Origin: Clostridia bacterium
Lineage (GTDB): Bacteria; Bacillota; Clostridia; TANB77; CAG-508
Direction: 5' to 3'
Assembly: GCA_022790685.1 (NCBI GenBank)
Contig: JAAVXQ010000108.1
Span: 1 to 6,775, forward strand
Length of the DNA stretch: 6,775 bases
Part shown: in pieces, positions 6,321 to 6,775 of the stretch
How positions within the stretch are numbered: the first letter of the stretch is position 1
How the letters are laid out: each line of letters begins with the position of its first letter
Position numbers and translations under genes: made by a program
Notes under the pieces: model-generated
The model's input: only the letters and a program-made list of their open reading frames with translations
What the model was told of the DNA's origin: nothing
The model's database searches: none

Positions 6321-6775
6321 ATGAAAAATATATTAGTAACAGGTGCAGCAGGATTTATTGGAGCAAATTTTGCTGAATTAATGGTAAAAAAATATGAAGG
6401 AAAATATAATATTATCGTATTTGATAAATTAACTTATGCAGGAAATATTCATAATTTAGATAATATTAAAGACAAAATAACTTTTGTACAAGGAGATATT
6501 TGCGATTTTGACTTTGTAATGGAAACATATAAAAAATACAATATTGATAGCATAGTTCATTTTGCAGCAGAATCACATGTTGATAATAGTATAAAAAATC
6601 CATTTGTATTTACACATACAAATGTAATTGGAACACATACCTTATTAGAAGCAGCAAAACAATTCTGGGGAGAAGGAAGTGAAAATAAATTTGTACATGT
6701 TTCCACAGACGAAGTGTATGGAACACTTGGAGAGACAGGATACTTTACTGAAACTTCACCAATTCAGCCTAATAG
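6321..6775 (+). CDS. rfbB: dTDP-glucose 4,6-dehydratase (RmlB), N-terminal part, truncated by window edge
   Basis: The product converts dTDP-glucose to dTDP-4-keto-6-deoxyglucose with bound NAD+, the second step of the pathway. The first 151 codons are visible without a stop, of a family length of roughly 330-350. The Rossmann motif GAAGFIG is at residues 8-14, and FDKLTYAGN (34-42) includes Asp35, which should bind the adenosine ribose of NAD. FAAESHVDNSI is at 81-91. VSTDEVYG at 127-134 carries the catalytic Asp130-Glu131 pair and distinguishes this enzyme from other epimerase/dehydratase relatives. The last residues, SPIQPN, are the usual lead-in to the YxxxK motif, which lies just beyond the window. 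AAAGGAG at 6307-6313 with 7 nt spacing supports the ATG. The 70-bp gap before it holds no clear promoter. Confidence 0.95.
   Translation, partial: MKNILVTGAAGFIGANFAELMVKKYEGKYNIIVFDKLTYAGNIHNLDNIKDKITFVQGDICDFDFVMETYKKYNIDSIVHFAAESHVDNSIKNPFVFTHTNVIGTHTLLEAAKQFWGEGSENKFVHVSTDEVYGTLGETGYFTETSPIQPN

Overview
The window is about three-quarters A+T, uses AGA almost exclusively for arginine, keeps TGG for tryptophan with no in-frame TGA, and has AAGGAG-type ribosome binding sites in front of nearly every gene. This points to a low-GC Gram-positive bacterium, most likely a member of the Clostridia. The taxonomic call is an inference from composition and gene style. All seven genes are on the + strand.

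Left part (1-1269): the 3' portion of a large gene whose start lies outside the window. The visible 422 codons look like the C-terminal half of a STAND/NB-ARC-type NTPase, with a winged-helix-like segment followed by TPR-like helical repeats. A hairpin (1278-1313) follows it. Next is a polytopic membrane protein of 492 residues (1339-2817). It resembles clostridial GT-C/YfhO-like membrane proteins often found beside surface-polysaccharide genes, but it ends soon after its last membrane segment.

Right part (2906-6775): a dTDP-L-rhamnose biosynthesis cluster. rfbD (rmlD) and rfbA (rmlA) sit 1 nt apart behind a near-perfect sigma-A promoter. After a strong hairpin, a second sigma-A-like promoter precedes rfbC (rmlC), an unrecognised membrane-anchored protein, and the first 151 codons of rfbB (rmlB), which runs off the right edge. 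Together the four enzymes convert glucose-1-phosphate plus dTTP to dTDP-L-rhamnose: RmlA makes dTDP-glucose, RmlB is the 4,6-dehydratase, RmlC the 3,5-epimerase and RmlD the 4-reductase. The membrane protein upstream may act in the same envelope-polysaccharide process.

The least ordinary signals are two inverted repeats, each lying across the -10 box of a rhamnose promoter, and the anchored protein of unknown function between rfbC and rfbB. I see no RNA genes, CRISPR array, insertion sequence or clear sign of an undescribed system. The partial STAND-like gene at the left edge is the best lead toward a defence or signalling locus, but its N-terminal effector and nucleotide-binding regions lie outside the window.
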